A stretch of DNA of 64,000 nucleotides, taken from positions 8,426,501-8,490,500 of the forward strand of contig NZ_CP029194.1 of the NCBI RefSeq assembly GCF_008642375.1, written 5' to 3'. This DNA comes from Streptomyces venezuelae. GTDB taxonomy: Bacteria; Actinomycetota; Actinomycetes; Streptomycetales; Streptomycetaceae. Each line of letters begins with the position of its first letter. The stretch's first letter is position 1. The notes beneath the pieces are model-generated. The model had not been told where the DNA came from and did not search any database. It saw only the letters and a list, made by a program, of their open reading frames with translations. The position numbers were made by a program, and so were the translations under genes. Positions 25,721-34,293 of the stretch are shown here, piece after piece.

Positions 25721-26221
25721 GTGGCGGACAAGGTGCTCGTCGGCACGATCCCCCTGCTGTACGTGCAGAGCATCACCATGACCGAGGGGTACCGGGTCGA
25801 ACGGATCCTGGGCAGCAGGTTCTCCCAGGCGACCCAGCCGTCGACGAAGACCCTGACCGTCGAGGCGGTGCTGCTCGGCCCGGACCGGTTCGCGACGAAG
25901 AAGGCCCTGGAGGTGCTGGCGCTCACCTCGCGGGCGCTGCTCTCCGCCGCGGGCCCGGCCCTCGCCGCCACCGGCATCCCCGTCGTCTGCGGGCTCACGC
26001 TCAGCCTCGACATGCAGATCACCGACCTGCGCTTCGCGCAGAGCGTGCAGAAACGGGACGCCTTCGACCTGTCCATGACCCTTCAGTACGTGCCCCGCTC
26101 CAGCCGGAGCGCGCTGGCCGGCGAGATCGCCGACATGGCGCTCGCCGCCGGGAGTGCCGGCGTCCCCTCCGTACCCGCCCCCGGAGCGGTACCCCGCTCA
26201 CCCGGCCCGCCGCTCTTCTGA
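25721..26221 (+). CDS. Baseplate/tube-junction protein, P2 gpU-like
   Basis: The 166-residue protein begins at GTG 25721, 3 nt after the previous stop. Two stretches recall phage P2 gpU-type tail proteins: a strand pair KTLTVEAVLLGPD followed by a helix, and a late strand FDLSMTLQYVPRSS. The C-terminus is a Pro-rich disordered tail. Such proteins form the ring joining tube to baseplate or close the tube. The likeness is structural in style and not strong. Confidence 0.6.
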   Translation: MADKVLVGTIPLLYVQSITMTEGYRVERILGSRFSQATQPSTKTLTVEAVLLGPDRFATKKALEVLALTSRALLSAAGPALAATGIPVVCGLTLSLDMQITDLRFAQSVQKRDAFDLSMTLQYVPRSSRSALAGEIADMALAAGSAGVPSVPAPGAVPRSPGPPLF

Positions 26222-26346
26222 GCCCGGGCACCCGGACTTGCCCGGCCACCACCCGCATAAGCCCGCCACCCGGATGCCCCCCCGCCACCCGGATGAGCCC
26301 AAGCACCCCGGAAACACCGTCCCACCCCGTCCCGAGAGGATGCCCG

Positions 26347-26709
26347 ATGCAGGCGAGTCTGCCCGTCGACGCCGACGAAGGCTTTCCGCAGTCCTTCCGG
26401 CTGCGCTTCGGCGAGCACGTCTACCGGATCGAGCTGTACGTCAACGCGGCCGAGGAGACGGTCGAGGAGACGGCGGCCGCGGACGGCGTCCTCGACCTGC
26501 TCGGCGGCGGACCGTTCCTCGTGGTCGCCGTGGCCCGCGAGGAACCCGGCGGACTCGTCCCGCTGCTGCGCCGCAAGGCCGTCCGCGACCTGGCCTGCCC
26601 GGCCGGCGAGCTCCGGCTCGTGTTCCGAGAGGCGCTTGTCGACGTCCGCAACCTCAACGGCACCGGCAGCTACGGCTCGAAGGTCCTCGCGGGGGTGTCC
26701 GCCCCATGA
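26347..26709 (+). CDS. Baseplate plug-like small protein
   Basis: The 120-residue protein has a central beta-sandwich (FRLRFGEHVYRIELYVN) and ends with DVRNLNGTGSYGSKVLAG. The order strand-strand-variable loop and its place just before the hub gene match the small baseplate plug proteins described for simple myophages (Pam3 gp18-like, DUF6983). The ATG at 26347 has AGAGGA 6 nt upstream. Its stop overlaps the hub start by 4 bp. The 125 bp before it contain short direct repeats (CCGCCACCCGGATG twice) and no gene. Confidence 0.6.
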   Translation: MQASLPVDADEGFPQSFRLRFGEHVYRIELYVNAAEETVEETAAADGVLDLLGGGPFLVVAVAREEPGGLVPLLRRKAVRDLACPAGELRLVFREALVDVRNLNGTGSYGSKVLAGVSAP

Positions 26710-28403
26710 GCTTCGCCATCCGCTACAGCCTCACCCTCGCCGAGGAGGAGGCCGCCGACGGGCCCGCGGGCCTCCTCGGCACGGTCGCCGAAGCGGCGGG
26801 TCCCCTCTCGGCACTCGCCGGTCTCACCACCCTGCCGCTGAACGTCTCCAACGACGTCTTCGGCGGCTCCCTCGTCCTCGACGCCGACATCACCGTCACC
26901 ATGGGCGAGGGGGCCGTCGCGAGCACCTTCGAGGCCGTCCTGGTCAACCTGCCCGCCGAGGCGGTCAGAACGCTGCGCACCGCCCTGGCCCGCCGGCCGC
27001 TCTCGGCCACCGTCCGACTCGGCTACTTCGACGACCGGAGCGTCGGCCGTCACCCCGTCATGGTCGGCCGCGTCGTCAAACTCGCCTCCTGGGTCGCCGA
27101 GGACGGCCTCAGCAGGGTCCGGCTCACCGGCCAGGACGCCGGCGGCTACGCCCTGCGCATGACCCCCGCGGGCGAGCATCGCGCCGAGGCCACCGACGCA
27201 CTGGACTTCGCCGAAAAGGTCGTGAACGCCGCCGGGCTCACCGTCGCCGAGGGCTCCGCGCTGGCCACGGAGCTCAACGACCACACCGTGCGCAACCCCA
27301 CCGCCCTCGACGCGCTGCGCGAGCTCGCCCACACCGCCCGCGCCCCTGTCGTCATCCGCGACCGCCGCGTCCTCATCGGCCCCGCCGTCGGCACCGACGA
27401 CCCCGCCCCGGTCGCCTTCGACCCGGACGTCAACCTCGTCGCGTACGGCGACACGCAGGGCGAGGAGACCCTCGTGGTGGCACCCGGGGAGGAGCGCCCC
27501 CCGACCCGCAACTCGATGAACCTGACCGTCCTCGGCCACCCCGATCTGCGGGTCGGCCAGGTCGCCACGCTCCGCCGCATCCAGGACGCCCCCGCCGGAC
27601 CGCTGCGCGTCAACCGGCTCGTGCACCGCTTCGGCGTCCGCACCGGGTACGTGTGCGAGGTCCAGCTCGTCGCCGCGGCCGCCGGGGAGTTCGTCGAGGC
27701 CGTCGACGGGGTCCGGGCCGTCACCGACCGGCTCGACGCCGGCGCCGAGCGCGCCCTGCTCGCCCGCCCCTCCGTCGACGTCGGCGAGGTCAGCGCCTAC
27801 CGGGCCACGGGCCACCAGGTCTCGCTCCGCTACGGGCAGTCCCCGCCGCCCTCCATGAGCCTGCCCAGTGTCACCGGCCCCGTCGGCGAGGACGTCCTGC
27901 TCGACAAACCCGTCGCCGCGCCCTTCGCGTTCGGACCGTGCGGGCTCATGACCCCCGTCTACCCCGGCATGCGGGCCCTGCTCGCCCACAACCGCAACCT
28001 CGTCAACGACGCCGCCGTCGTCGGCTGGCTCTGGCCGCGCACCCCCGGCGCCCGGGCGCCCGCCCCCGAACCCGGCGACTACTGGCTCGCCCTGCCCACC
28101 GGCACCGGCTCCGACGGGCAGCCCACCGGCCCCGGCGTCAACGACCTCACCGACGCCAAGGGCGGCCGGGTCATCCAGGCCCGCGGCCTGCACATCCTCG
28201 TCGGCACACCGAAGCTCCCACAGGTCGGCACCCGGCCCACCCCGCCCGACGACGACTCGGTCACCATCGAGCACCACACCGGCACCACCATCGAGATCGA
28301 CCCCGAGGGTGCCGTCACCGTCCGCACGAAGGGAAGCGGGATCAAGCTGACCAACGGGACCGTGAGCCTGTCCCTCGACGGCGCCTCGGTACAGGTGACG
28401 TGA
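26706..28403 (+). CDS. Baseplate hub fused to spike (gp27/gp5 or VgrG-like)
   Basis: The 565-residue protein combines a hub with a spike. Residues 1-400 have the gp27/late-control-D-like layout of two beta-barrels, a helix-rich middle (TALDALRELAHTARAPVVIRDRRVLIG), an OB-like part around 390-470, and then a repetitive beta-helix at 520-565 (TIEHHTGTTIEIDPEG, TVRTKGSGIKL, TVSLSLDGASVQV) typical of gp5/VgrG needles. It would form the trimeric tip complex under the tube. It is coupled to the plug gene (ATGA) and, by one base, to the PAAR-like gene. Confidence 0.82.
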   Translation: MSFAIRYSLTLAEEEAADGPAGLLGTVAEAAGPLSALAGLTTLPLNVSNDVFGGSLVLDADITVTMGEGAVASTFEAVLVNLPAEAVRTLRTALARRPLSATVRLGYFDDRSVGRHPVMVGRVVKLASWVAEDGLSRVRLTGQDAGGYALRMTPAGEHRAEATDALDFAEKVVNAAGLTVAEGSALATELNDHTVRNPTALDALRELAHTARAPVVIRDRRVLIGPAVGTDDPAPVAFDPDVNLVAYGDTQGEETLVVAPGEERPPTRNSMNLTVLGHPDLRVGQVATLRRIQDAPAGPLRVNRLVHRFGVRTGYVCEVQLVAAAAGEFVEAVDGVRAVTDRLDAGAERALLARPSVDVGEVSAYRATGHQVSLRYGQSPPPSMSLPSVTGPVGEDVLLDKPVAAPFAFGPCGLMTPVYPGMRALLAHNRNLVNDAAVVGWLWPRTPGARAPAPEPGDYWLALPTGTGSDGQPTGPGVNDLTDAKGGRVIQARGLHILVGTPKLPQVGTRPTPPDDDSVTIEHHTGTTIEIDPEGAVTVRTKGSGIKLTNGTVSLSLDGASVQVT

Positions 28404-28747
28404 TGGCCGAAGTCCTCACCACCGCCTCCGTCCTGAAGTGCGCCCACGGTGCCACCCTCCTCACCACCGCCTCGCAGAGCACGCTCACCGTCGACGGCGC
28501 CCCCGCCCTGCTCGTCACCGACCTGCTCGCCGCTACCGTCCCCGCCTGTCCCAACACCGACGTCAGCAAGGGGCAGGCGCCCTGCGTCAAGGTCACCGCG
28601 GTCAGCGTCGGAGCCAGCCGCCTGCTTCAGGTCAGCGGCACAGCCGTCGCCCTCGCCACCGCGAAGGGCGCCACCCAGGCCGTCCCCGTCCTCCCCTTCG
28701 CCTGGCAGGTCGAGGACCCGGGCCAGACCCTGCTCCGTACGGACTGA
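28403..28747 (+). CDS. PAAR-like spike tip protein
   Basis: The 114-residue protein has the pattern of PAAR-like (DUF4280/DUF4150) tips: a Cys-His pair early (LKCAHGATLL), two further Cys (VPACPNTD, QAPCVKVT), and short beta segments. PAAR proteins bind a metal and sharpen the spike. The start codon shares one base with the hub stop (TGATG), as expected for stoichiometric partners. Metal ligands would be Cys and His of the first motif and the two later Cys. Confidence 0.72.
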   Translation: MAEVLTTASVLKCAHGATLLTTASQSTLTVDGAPALLVTDLLAATVPACPNTDVSKGQAPCVKVTAVSVGASRLLQVSGTAVALATAKGATQAVPVLPFAWQVEDPGQTLLRTD

Positions 28748-28761
28748 GGAGCCGCCCGCCC

Positions 28762-29160
28762 ATGCCCAGCCCCGCACCGCTCGAACCCCTCGGCCACAGC
28801 CTGCTCCTCGACGACGGTGACCTCGTCGTCCGCGGCGGCGGGCTCGCCGAGGTCCGCGGCCTCGCCAACCTCGTCCAGGCACTGACCCTGCGCCTGCTCA
28901 CCCCGTACGGCAGCGACCGCTGCGACCACCGCTACGGACTCAGCGCCGGGGCCGCCTTCACCCACCCCGGCGGCAGCCGCGTCCTCAAGGACCTGCTGCG
29001 CCTGGAGATCGTCCGCACCCTGGCCGCCGACCCACGGGTGCGAGAGGTCGCCGAGGTCACGTTCACCGAGGACCCCGCCGTCCGGGTCCTGACCGTCCGG
29101 GTCCTCGTCGAGGCCCTCGACGGCCGGACCACCGCCCTGACCGCCGAAGTGGAGGTGTGA
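28762..29160 (+). CDS. Baseplate wedge protein, gp25-like
   Basis: The 132-residue protein resembles the gp25/gpW lysozyme-like wedge family: an N-terminal strand region (SLLLDDGDLVVRGG), a central helix with LRLLTPYGSDRCDHRYGLS, and a C-terminal half of helix then strands (LKDLLRLEIVRTLAADPRVREVAEV). gp25 anchors sheath to baseplate and is among the most conserved injection-system proteins. GGAG sits 12 nt before the ATG. It lies directly upstream of the J-like gene, the usual order. Confidence 0.8.
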   Translation: MPSPAPLEPLGHSLLLDDGDLVVRGGGLAEVRGLANLVQALTLRLLTPYGSDRCDHRYGLSAGAAFTHPGGSRVLKDLLRLEIVRTLAADPRVREVAEVTFTEDPAVRVLTVRVLVEALDGRTTALTAEVEV

Positions 29161-29163
29161 ACC

Positions 29164-30474
29164 ATGGCGTACGGCGTGACCCCCGACGGCTTCGTCCTCA
29201 AGGGCCTCGACGTGATCCTCGCCGAGAGCAAGGCCCGCACGAGGGCCGCCCTCGGTGCCGATGTCGACCTGTCGCCCACCAGCCCCCTCGGCAAGATCCT
29301 GGAAGTGGTCGCCCAGGAGGACGCCGAACTGTGGAAGCGGATGGAGGCCCTCTACTACGGGCAGTTCACCGCCACCGCCGACGGCGCCGCACTCGAACTC
29401 CTCGGCGACGACGCGGGACTCGCCCGCCACGCCGCCCGCCGGGCCGGAACCGTCTCGCTCACCCTGACCGGCGGCGTCCCCGGCCGGACCTACGTGGTGC
29501 CCGAGGCGACCGTCCTGCTCGGCGACGGCGACCCCGCCCGGGCCTTCGCCACCACCGCCCCCGTCGAACTGACCGCCACCGCCCCCGCCCAGACCGTACG
29601 GGTCCTCGCCGTCGACCCCGGGGAGGCACCGGCCGCCGCCGGAACCGTCGACGACGTGCACCCGGCGCACCGCGCCCAGTACCTCGCCGACTGGCCGCCC
29701 GCCGCCCTCGTCGTCACCAACCCGGCACCCTTCGGCGAGCTGATCCCCGAGGACGACGACGCCTACCGGGCCAGGATCATCGCCCTCCCGCGTGCCCTGT
29801 GGACCGTGGAGAGCGTCCGCCAGGCCGCCCTGGGCGTGCCCGACGTCCTCGACGCCCGGGTCACCGACCCGCTCGGCGGCATCGACGTCTCCCAGGCCTA
29901 CTTCGGCGGCTTCGACTTCGGCGGCCGCACCTTCAGCGACGAACGCCGGGTCGGTGAGCCCTACTTCGCCGAGGTCGCCGTCGCCCACCGGGGCCTGCGC
30001 CCCTGGCGCACCCTGCCCGCCCCCGGCTCCGTGACCGGCGTGTACGAGCTCGTCGAGGCGGCCGTGGACCGCGTCCGCCCCATCGGCGTCCACGTCAACA
30101 TCCTGGAGGCGGACCACATCGACGTCGCCGTCCGCGCCGAGATCGTCCTCGCCGCCGGTTTCGACGGCCCCACCGTCATCGCCCGCATCCGGGCCCGCCT
30201 CACCGCCGACATCGGCCGCCTCCGGCTCGGCGACGACGTCCTCTACGCCCGCGTGATGTGCGCCCTCGCCGACCAGCCGGGCGTCGACGACGTCCGCAGG
30301 CTCCATCTGCGGCGCTGCCCGCCCGCCTTCGGCCGCTTCGGCTTCGGCGGCGTCGCCTACCAGCTCGGCACCGTCGAGGCCGCCGTCGGCGAGTCCCTCG
30401 CCATGGGCCCCACCGAAATGGCCGTCTTCGCCGCCGACGCCGCCCTCAGCAGCATCGAGGTGGTCGGCCGATGA
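29164..30474 (+). CDS. Baseplate J-like wedge protein
   Basis: The 436-residue protein is a gpJ/gp6-type wedge. It has the N-terminal helical region that precedes GAALELLGDDAGLAR, a beta domain (TGGVPGRTYVVPEATVLLG), then EDDDAYRARIIALPRALWTVESVRQAALGVPDV, which matches the DxxYRxRI...AlegV motif of J proteins. The C-terminus carries strand-helix repeats. It would form the iris ring of the baseplate. The stop overlaps the next start by 4 bp. Confidence 0.85.
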   Translation: MAYGVTPDGFVLKGLDVILAESKARTRAALGADVDLSPTSPLGKILEVVAQEDAELWKRMEALYYGQFTATADGAALELLGDDAGLARHAARRAGTVSLTLTGGVPGRTYVVPEATVLLGDGDPARAFATTAPVELTATAPAQTVRVLAVDPGEAPAAAGTVDDVHPAHRAQYLADWPPAALVVTNPAPFGELIPEDDDAYRARIIALPRALWTVESVRQAALGVPDVLDARVTDPLGGIDVSQAYFGGFDFGGRTFSDERRVGEPYFAEVAVAHRGLRPWRTLPAPGSVTGVYELVEAAVDRVRPIGVHVNILEADHIDVAVRAEIVLAAGFDGPTVIARIRARLTADIGRLRLGDDVLYARVMCALADQPGVDDVRRLHLRRCPPAFGRFGFGGVAYQLGTVEAAVGESLAMGPTEMAVFAADAALSSIEVVGR

Positions 30475-32686
30475 GCACCCGCACCGCCCAGGCCACCCCT
30501 GCAGCCCGGGCCGTCGCGCCCGACCCGCCCCGGCTCGCCGCCGCCGACATGGCCGCGCGGCTCACCGCGCCCTTCGCCCGCGGCGCCGACCGGCTTCCTC
30601 TCGTGGTGCGGGGCACGGCCGTCGCCCCGTACGACTTCCAGCTGCACACCGTCCGGTTCGGCGTCACCCCCCGGCCGCTGTACATCCTCCAGGCCCGCAA
30701 GGACGTCCCTGCCGGCACCACCGTCACCTTCGGCGTACGGGGCGGCCCCGTGCTCTCGCTGCCGCTGCCCGACGGGCTCACCGCGGGCACCTCCGTCCCG
30801 TTGCCCGACGGCACCGGCATCCTCACGGGCATCCAGTCCGCACTCGCCGGCGGTCAGGAGGAGTGGTGGCGGCTCACCGCCCTTCTCGGCACCATGGGCC
30901 GGCTGCTGTGGGCCGTCGGCTGGGAACGCGACCACCTGCGCCGACAGCTCGCCCGCACCGCCGCCCAGCGATCCCTCGCCCACGCCTACGGAGCCCACCT
31001 CGACCGCAACGGCGCCGGCCTCGGCGTCGTTCGTGCCCCCGGCGAGACAGACGAGGCCTACCGCCGCCGCCTGACCGTCGCCCGCCGCTGGACCCTGCCC
31101 ACCCCCGCCGGTCTCACCGCCGCCCTCAACGACGCGGTCGGCCCCATCGACGGCGTCGCCGACCCCCTCGTCCTCGACGACACCGACGCCGAACTCCGCC
31201 GCGGCCTGCTGCCGCTGCGGGTCGCCCCCCTCGACCTGCCGCCCGGCCAGAGCATCGACCTGCTCGGCACCCTCGGCACCGGCCTGCGCAGGCCTCCCGT
31301 CGAGGAGGTCTTCCATCCCGGCTTCCTGGTCGCCCTGTCCCCCCACGCCGCCGACTCCCGCCCCCTCCCCGGCACCCCCGACCCCTCCTCGTCCAGCCCG
31401 TCGTCGCCGCCGCCATCGCCCGGCTCAACCTCTTCGTCTCGAAGTCCGTCGTGCACGCCGGATACGACCCGAGCGCCGCGGACGCCCGCGCCACGGGCCG
31501 TGCCATCCTCCTCAGCCACGACACCGTCCCCAGCGCACGGATCGCGGCCCTCGCCCACTGGTGCGGCTTCGACCTGGTCACCCACCGCACGGACGGACTC
31601 GTCCACGCCGAGTGCGCCCCCGGCGAACTGCTCGGCATGGACACCGGGGTCGGCAGCCTCCCCGTCGACGGGACGATCACCCTCGCCGTCCGGCCCCTCG
31701 CGCCGCCCCCCGGCTCCCTCGTCCGCTGGTACGTGCTGCGCTGCGGCGCGGGCCGCGGCGAACTCGCCGGACCCACCGAAGGCACCTCCGTCGTCCTCCG
31801 CGGCAAGGCCGCCGGCCGGGTCGTCGTCGTCGCCGAACTCCGACTCGCCGACCTCACAGTCTCCGCCACCCGCGAGATCGTCGTGCATCCCGTCACCGTC
31901 GCCGACAACACGGCGATCGGCGCCGACGGCACCCTCGACCCGGCCCCGCCGGCGCCCATGCCGCCCGGCGAGGGCCTCCACCCCGCCTTCCTCGTGCGCC
32001 ACGACGACCCCGCCCACACCGAATACGGAACCGACGCGGAGAACCGTCGGATGCGCAGGGAGGTCGCCGAACACCTCGACGGACTGATCGCCCTCGTGCC
32101 TCCGGAGACCACCGGCAAACTGGTCGTCCGCAGAGACCTGAGCGCCACGGCGGGCCAACTCGCCAAGGAGGCACGCGAACTGCGCCTCAGCCACCCGGGC
32201 CTGCCCCTGGGAACGCTCGGCGCGCTCGCCCACCGGGCCGGCTTCAGCTACGTCCGCGTCGCCGGGGGAGTCGTGACGGTCGCCCAGGAGCACCAGGACC
32301 CGGTCAGGGTCACCGCACCCGGGCTCTTCCGCGACGTCCTGCCGATCGGCACCACCGTGCCCCTCACCGTGACGCCCTCGCCCGCCGAGATCGGCGCGGC
32401 CGGAGCGCTCGGCTGGTCCACCGGCGACGGCGCCGCCGCCCTCCTGACCACCGCCCCCGGCACGATGTCCGTACGCGGCGAACACGGCGGCCCCGCCTGG
32501 GTCCAGGCCTCCTACCGGATGGGCGACAGATCCGGCGCCTACCAGTTCACGGTCCGGCTCCGCCCCGAACTCGCCGGCCACACCCTGCCGCCCGCCACCC
32601 GATCCCTGATCATCCACCTCCTCGACGACCTGCGCCCGCTGGGCGTCGAGGTCGTCACCCGTCACCTGCCCGGAGGGAACCCGTGA
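30471..32686 (+). CDS. Baseplate/tail protein (gpI-like) split by a -1 frameshift
   Basis: Reading begins at ATG 30471 in frame 0 and is protein-like to about 31,380. The same quality of sequence then continues in frame 2 (PLLVQPVVAAAIARLNLFVSKS onward) to the stop at 32686. The switch falls in a C-rich stretch; one extra C near 31,381-31,384 would restore a continuous protein of about 738 residues. The first half contains GVVRAPGETDEAYRRRL, a wedge/tail-protein-I-type motif; the second half has repeated small beta domains that suggest a surface or fibre-attachment part. Each neighbour is intact and coupled, so a homopolymer sequencing error is the simplest cause, but a real break or programmed shift is possible. 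Confidence 0.7.
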
Positions 32687-33300
32687 CCGACATCAGCTTC
32701 AGCCCCACCTTCAAACACGTGGCGTGGGTGGACAACCGCGACCGCGTGGCCGCGAGCGGCCAGAACGGCTTCAACGTGCGCTTCGACGCGATCCAGAAGG
32801 ACCTGGAGAACCTGTCGAAGGTGGTGGGGCAGATCGACACGGGCTTGAAGGCAGTGGGGCAGCGGCCGACGGTGAAGCGGCTGCTGTCGCTGGCGCCGAC
32901 GTTCTCACCCGTGGAGAACAAGGTGGCCTGGGTGCTCGACGGGGACGGGGTGGCGAGCAGGTCGGGTGCGACCGACACGAGCCTCTCCGGCATCCTGACC
33001 GTCGCGCCCCCCGACGGCAGCCAACTGCTCACTCTCCGGGCCACCGGCCAGAACACCGGTAACGGCAGCCTGAACGTGACTCTGTACCGGACCTCGCTCG
33101 TCACCATCGGCCGGCCTGAGTCGATCGCGCAGGTGAAATGCTCCGGCGGCGCCTTTGGTGAAGCGCAGCCGGTCCCGCCCGGCAAGGACCGGGTGGACAT
33201 GGCCCGCTTCAACTACTTCGTCGATGCGAGCCTCGTCGACGCCACCCCCGGCGGCAGCGTCTACATCACCAGCATCCAGCTCTCCTACAACGTCGACTGA
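32683..33300 (+). CDS. Putative tail fibre / receptor-binding protein
   Basis: The 205-residue protein starts at a GTG overlapping the previous stop by 4 bp, with GGAGGG upstream. It has a short N-terminal strand region, a helix (FDAIQKDLENLSKVVGQIDTGLKAV) likely to form a coiled-coil trimer, and a beta-sandwich C-terminus ending SIQLSYNVD. The layout coiled coil plus beta domain, placed after the wedge genes, is that of small tail fibres. No family is recognised. Confidence 0.65.
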   Translation: MTDISFSPTFKHVAWVDNRDRVAASGQNGFNVRFDAIQKDLENLSKVVGQIDTGLKAVGQRPTVKRLLSLAPTFSPVENKVAWVLDGDGVASRSGATDTSLSGILTVAPPDGSQLLTLRATGQNTGNGSLNVTLYRTSLVTIGRPESIAQVKCSGGAFGEAQPVPPGKDRVDMARFNYFVDASLVDATPGGSVYITSIQLSYNVD

Positions 33301-33311
33301 ACGGAGCTCCC

Positions 33312-34277
33312 ATGCCTGGCAACGACCTCTACATCCCCATCGACGACGCGGCCGACGACGGCACGCTGCGGCCGTACCCCACCGACCGGGCCACGAAGTC
33401 CTGGGAGAACGCCAACATCCGGATCCAGCCCGAGGGAGGGGCCCCGGGCACGTCGGCACACGCCGGCAAGAAGAACACCGTCATCGTGCGCGTGAAGAAC
33501 AAGGGACCCGTGCCGATGACGAACGTCCAGGCGCAAGCGTGGGTGTTCGACCCGGGCTTCGGCGACATGACCAAGGAGCGCGCGCTCGACTGGTTCGGAA
33601 ACGCCGGCAGCGCGCAGACGATCGACCCGGGCCAGATGGGCACGTTCCGCATGACACCTTGGGATGCCCCGAGCCTCGGCGACGGTGTGACCGAGAAGCA
33701 CTACTGCCTTCGGGCCAACACCTACCAGGTGAACGGTGAGGGCGCGGAGGTGACGAGGACCGTGGGCACCCTGAACCCCGATGCCGACGCGCATCAAGGC
33801 CATTGCAACATCACTCTGGTGAAGGTCCAGCAGAGTCAGGGCACGAACCAGAAGGTACCCACGACGACCTTCCCGCCCCGGGGCGGGTCGCAGGAGTTCG
33901 TCCTCCGTGCCGACCACGTCACGACGAAGCCCGATGTCGGCGAGCTCGAGGTGCTCCGGGCCCATGGGGGCATCGTGCCGAGCGGCCACGGGTCTTCCGT
34001 GGGAGGCCTGAGCCTGATGACCTCCCGGGGGCCCGTCCCCCTCACACTCGGCACCGTGGCGCCCGGGTTCGACGTGCGGTCCGAGCTCATCCCCGGATTC
34101 GACACGCCCTTCACCTTCGCCGAGGACCGACCCGACAAGATCCCCACCGACATCGTGGTCCGCATCCCCGAGGACGCGCCGCTCGGCAGCCTGCACGTCT
34201 TCGACCTCGGCCTCTGGACCGAACGGGGCGACATGATCGGTTCCGGGCTGCGCGTCCTGACGCTGGTCACCGAGTAG
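33312..34277 (+). CDS. CARDB/Ig-like domain protein of the injection system locus
   Basis: The 321-residue protein has an N-terminal Ig-like domain with the pattern SWENANIRI ... NTVIVRVKNKGPVPMTNVQAQAW, as in CARDB-type cell-surface domains, and a second beta-rich region (about 190-320) ending FDLGLWTERGD...LTLVTE. There is no signal peptide or transmembrane helix. It is in operon with the fibre and cargo genes (11 bp from the former), so it could be an adhesin on the particle, a second fibre or a cargo. Codon use is slightly less GC3-extreme than in the wedge genes. Confidence 0.6.
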   Translation: MPGNDLYIPIDDAADDGTLRPYPTDRATKSWENANIRIQPEGGAPGTSAHAGKKNTVIVRVKNKGPVPMTNVQAQAWVFDPGFGDMTKERALDWFGNAGSAQTIDPGQMGTFRMTPWDAPSLGDGVTEKHYCLRANTYQVNGEGAEVTRTVGTLNPDADAHQGHCNITLVKVQQSQGTNQKVPTTTFPPRGGSQEFVLRADHVTTKPDVGELEVLRAHGGIVPSGHGSSVGGLSLMTSRGPVPLTLGTVAPGFDVRSELIPGFDTPFTFAEDRPDKIPTDIVVRIPEDAPLGSLHVFDLGLWTERGDMIGSGLRVLTLVTE

Positions 34278-34293
34278 CCGCGGCCGCGTCCCC

